This document shows positions 21,270 through 21,752 of a stretch of DNA of 21,752 bases, piece after piece. The translations under genes and the position numbers were made by a program. The stretch is from a virus. Within the stretch, counting starts at the first letter, position 1; each line of letters begins with the position of its first letter. The notes beneath the pieces are model-generated. The model was not told where the DNA came from, searched no databases, and worked only from the letters and a program-made list of their open reading frames with translations. The DNA lies in IMG/VR virus record IMGVR_UViG_3300009085_000093, positions 1 through 21,752 of that record. One strand, 5' to 3'.

Positions 21270-21656
21270 ATGACACCCGAGAGTCTCGCCCTCGCGGCGC
21301 GCATCCGGCCCTGCACCAAGTGGCCGGTCGGGACACGGATCTACCGGCCGGTCCGCCGGGCGTGGGTCGAGGAGCGAGACGCGGAGGGGCTCGTCGTCAA
21401 GGCGGCGGGCGAGGAGGACGTGGTCGAGGTCTACACCGTGACGGCGGTGGACCCGGACGGCACGGTCCACGCGAAGGGAGCCGGGCACGACCTGTGCGCC
21501 CGGGTCATGCCCGCGGGATTCGGGGTGCCCGACCTGGACGACAAGGCGACCGTGGAAGCCCTGGCGACCGAGGCGAAGCTGGACCCCGCGAAGGCGACGG
21601 CCGAGGACGTGGCGACCGCCTTGGAAGCCGCCGCCCTCGCCGAGAAGGAGGGCTGA
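21270..21656 (+). CDS. Hypothetical tail-region protein
   Basis: This 128-residue protein starts at ATG 21270, with GGGAGGGG about 7 bases upstream; an in-frame start at 21237 is rejected. Residues 1-85 appear to form a beta-rich domain (WPVGTRIYRPVRRAWVEERD, EDVVEVYTVTAVDPDG). Residues 88-128 hold two short helices, LDDKATVEALATEAKLD and AKATAEDVATALEAAALAEK, like the short helical repeats seen at the ends of other phage structural proteins. Its stop is directly followed by a GTG start, so it is co-translated with the last gene. No family is recognised. Confidence 0.6.
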   Translation: MTPESLALAARIRPCTKWPVGTRIYRPVRRAWVEERDAEGLVVKAAGEEDVVEVYTVTAVDPDGTVHAKGAGHDLCARVMPAGFGVPDLDDKATVEALATEAKLDPAKATAEDVATALEAAALAEKEG

Positions 21657-21752
21657 GTGGCTACCCCCACCAAGCCCATCGAGTTCGCCTTCTCGAATCT
21701 GGCGGCGTTGTCCGATAACACCCTGACCGCGATGACCCAGATCACCGCATAC
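21657..21752 (+). CDS. Start of a further tail-region gene (cut by window end)
   Basis: GTG at 21657 directly follows the previous TGA, with AAGGAGG five bases upstream. The open frame continues to the window end (32 codons): MATPTKPIEFAFSNLAALSD followed by NTLTAMTQITAY. The strong ribosome binding site supports a real start. In a siphophage at this point a tail fibre or receptor-binding protein would be expected, but the visible part is too short to tell. Confidence 0.6.
   Translation, partial: MATPTKPIEFAFSNLAALSDNTLTAMTQITAY

Noticed and set aside
1-21752. tRNA or other RNA genes
   Set aside because: No cloverleaf with a GTTCRA-type T-loop and matching acceptor stem was noticed by eye. 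A tRNA-scanning program would be decisive.

Overview
The window is a contiguous piece of a GC-rich tailed double-stranded DNA phage (or prophage) genome. It runs from a regulatory region through replication genes, DNA packaging and head genes, and into tail genes. A long tape measure protein, a tail tube protein and a frameshifted tail assembly chaperone point to a siphovirus-like particle with a long non-contractile tail (no sheath gene is seen). The capsid is of the HK97 type, shown by the S78-like protease and the capsid protein. Codon third positions are almost all G or C, GTG starts are common, and the best promoter has an actinobacterial-style TANNNT -10. This fits a high-GC bacterial host, but the host cannot be named from this sequence.

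Layout. Positions 1-1996 hold small regulatory genes on both strands: a partial leftward gene at the edge, two divergent XRE-type helix-turn-helix proteins, a small membrane-anchored protein, and a third regulator-like protein. Positions 1993-5060 are the replication module, with a RuvC-like nuclease, a helix-turn-helix replication protein that carries five 17-bp iteron-like repeats inside its own gene, two small proteins, and a DnaB-type helicase. Positions 5102-7038 hold the terminase subunits. After a short non-coding gap with a good promoter, 7135-14336 encodes a portal fused to a MuF-type head protein, the prohead protease, the major capsid protein, a tandem pair of paralogous small virion proteins, and head-tail connector and tail completion proteins. 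Positions 14336-21752 encode a DUF2341-like protein, the tail tube, the tail assembly chaperone with its frameshifted extension, the tape measure, and several distal tail or tip proteins. The last gene is cut by the window end.

Gene coupling. From 1993 onward all genes lie on the plus strand. Most are joined by ATGA or GTGA stop-start overlaps or by gaps under 40 bases, so they are probably expressed as two large units: an early replication/packaging unit, and a late unit starting near 7074-7110. No tRNA, rRNA, CRISPR array, insertion sequence, integrase or lysis gene was found.

Most notable points: (1) the iteron array, whose repeat is read in all three reading frames, so it is conserved as DNA and is a candidate replication origin; (2) a portal gene whose conserved N-terminus has no ATG, GTG or TTG start; (3) a portal-MuF fusion; (4) a tail chaperone frameshift that must be +1 or -2, not the usual -1; (5) a duplicated candidate capsid decoration gene; and (6) recurring GGCATA half-sites around the regulators.
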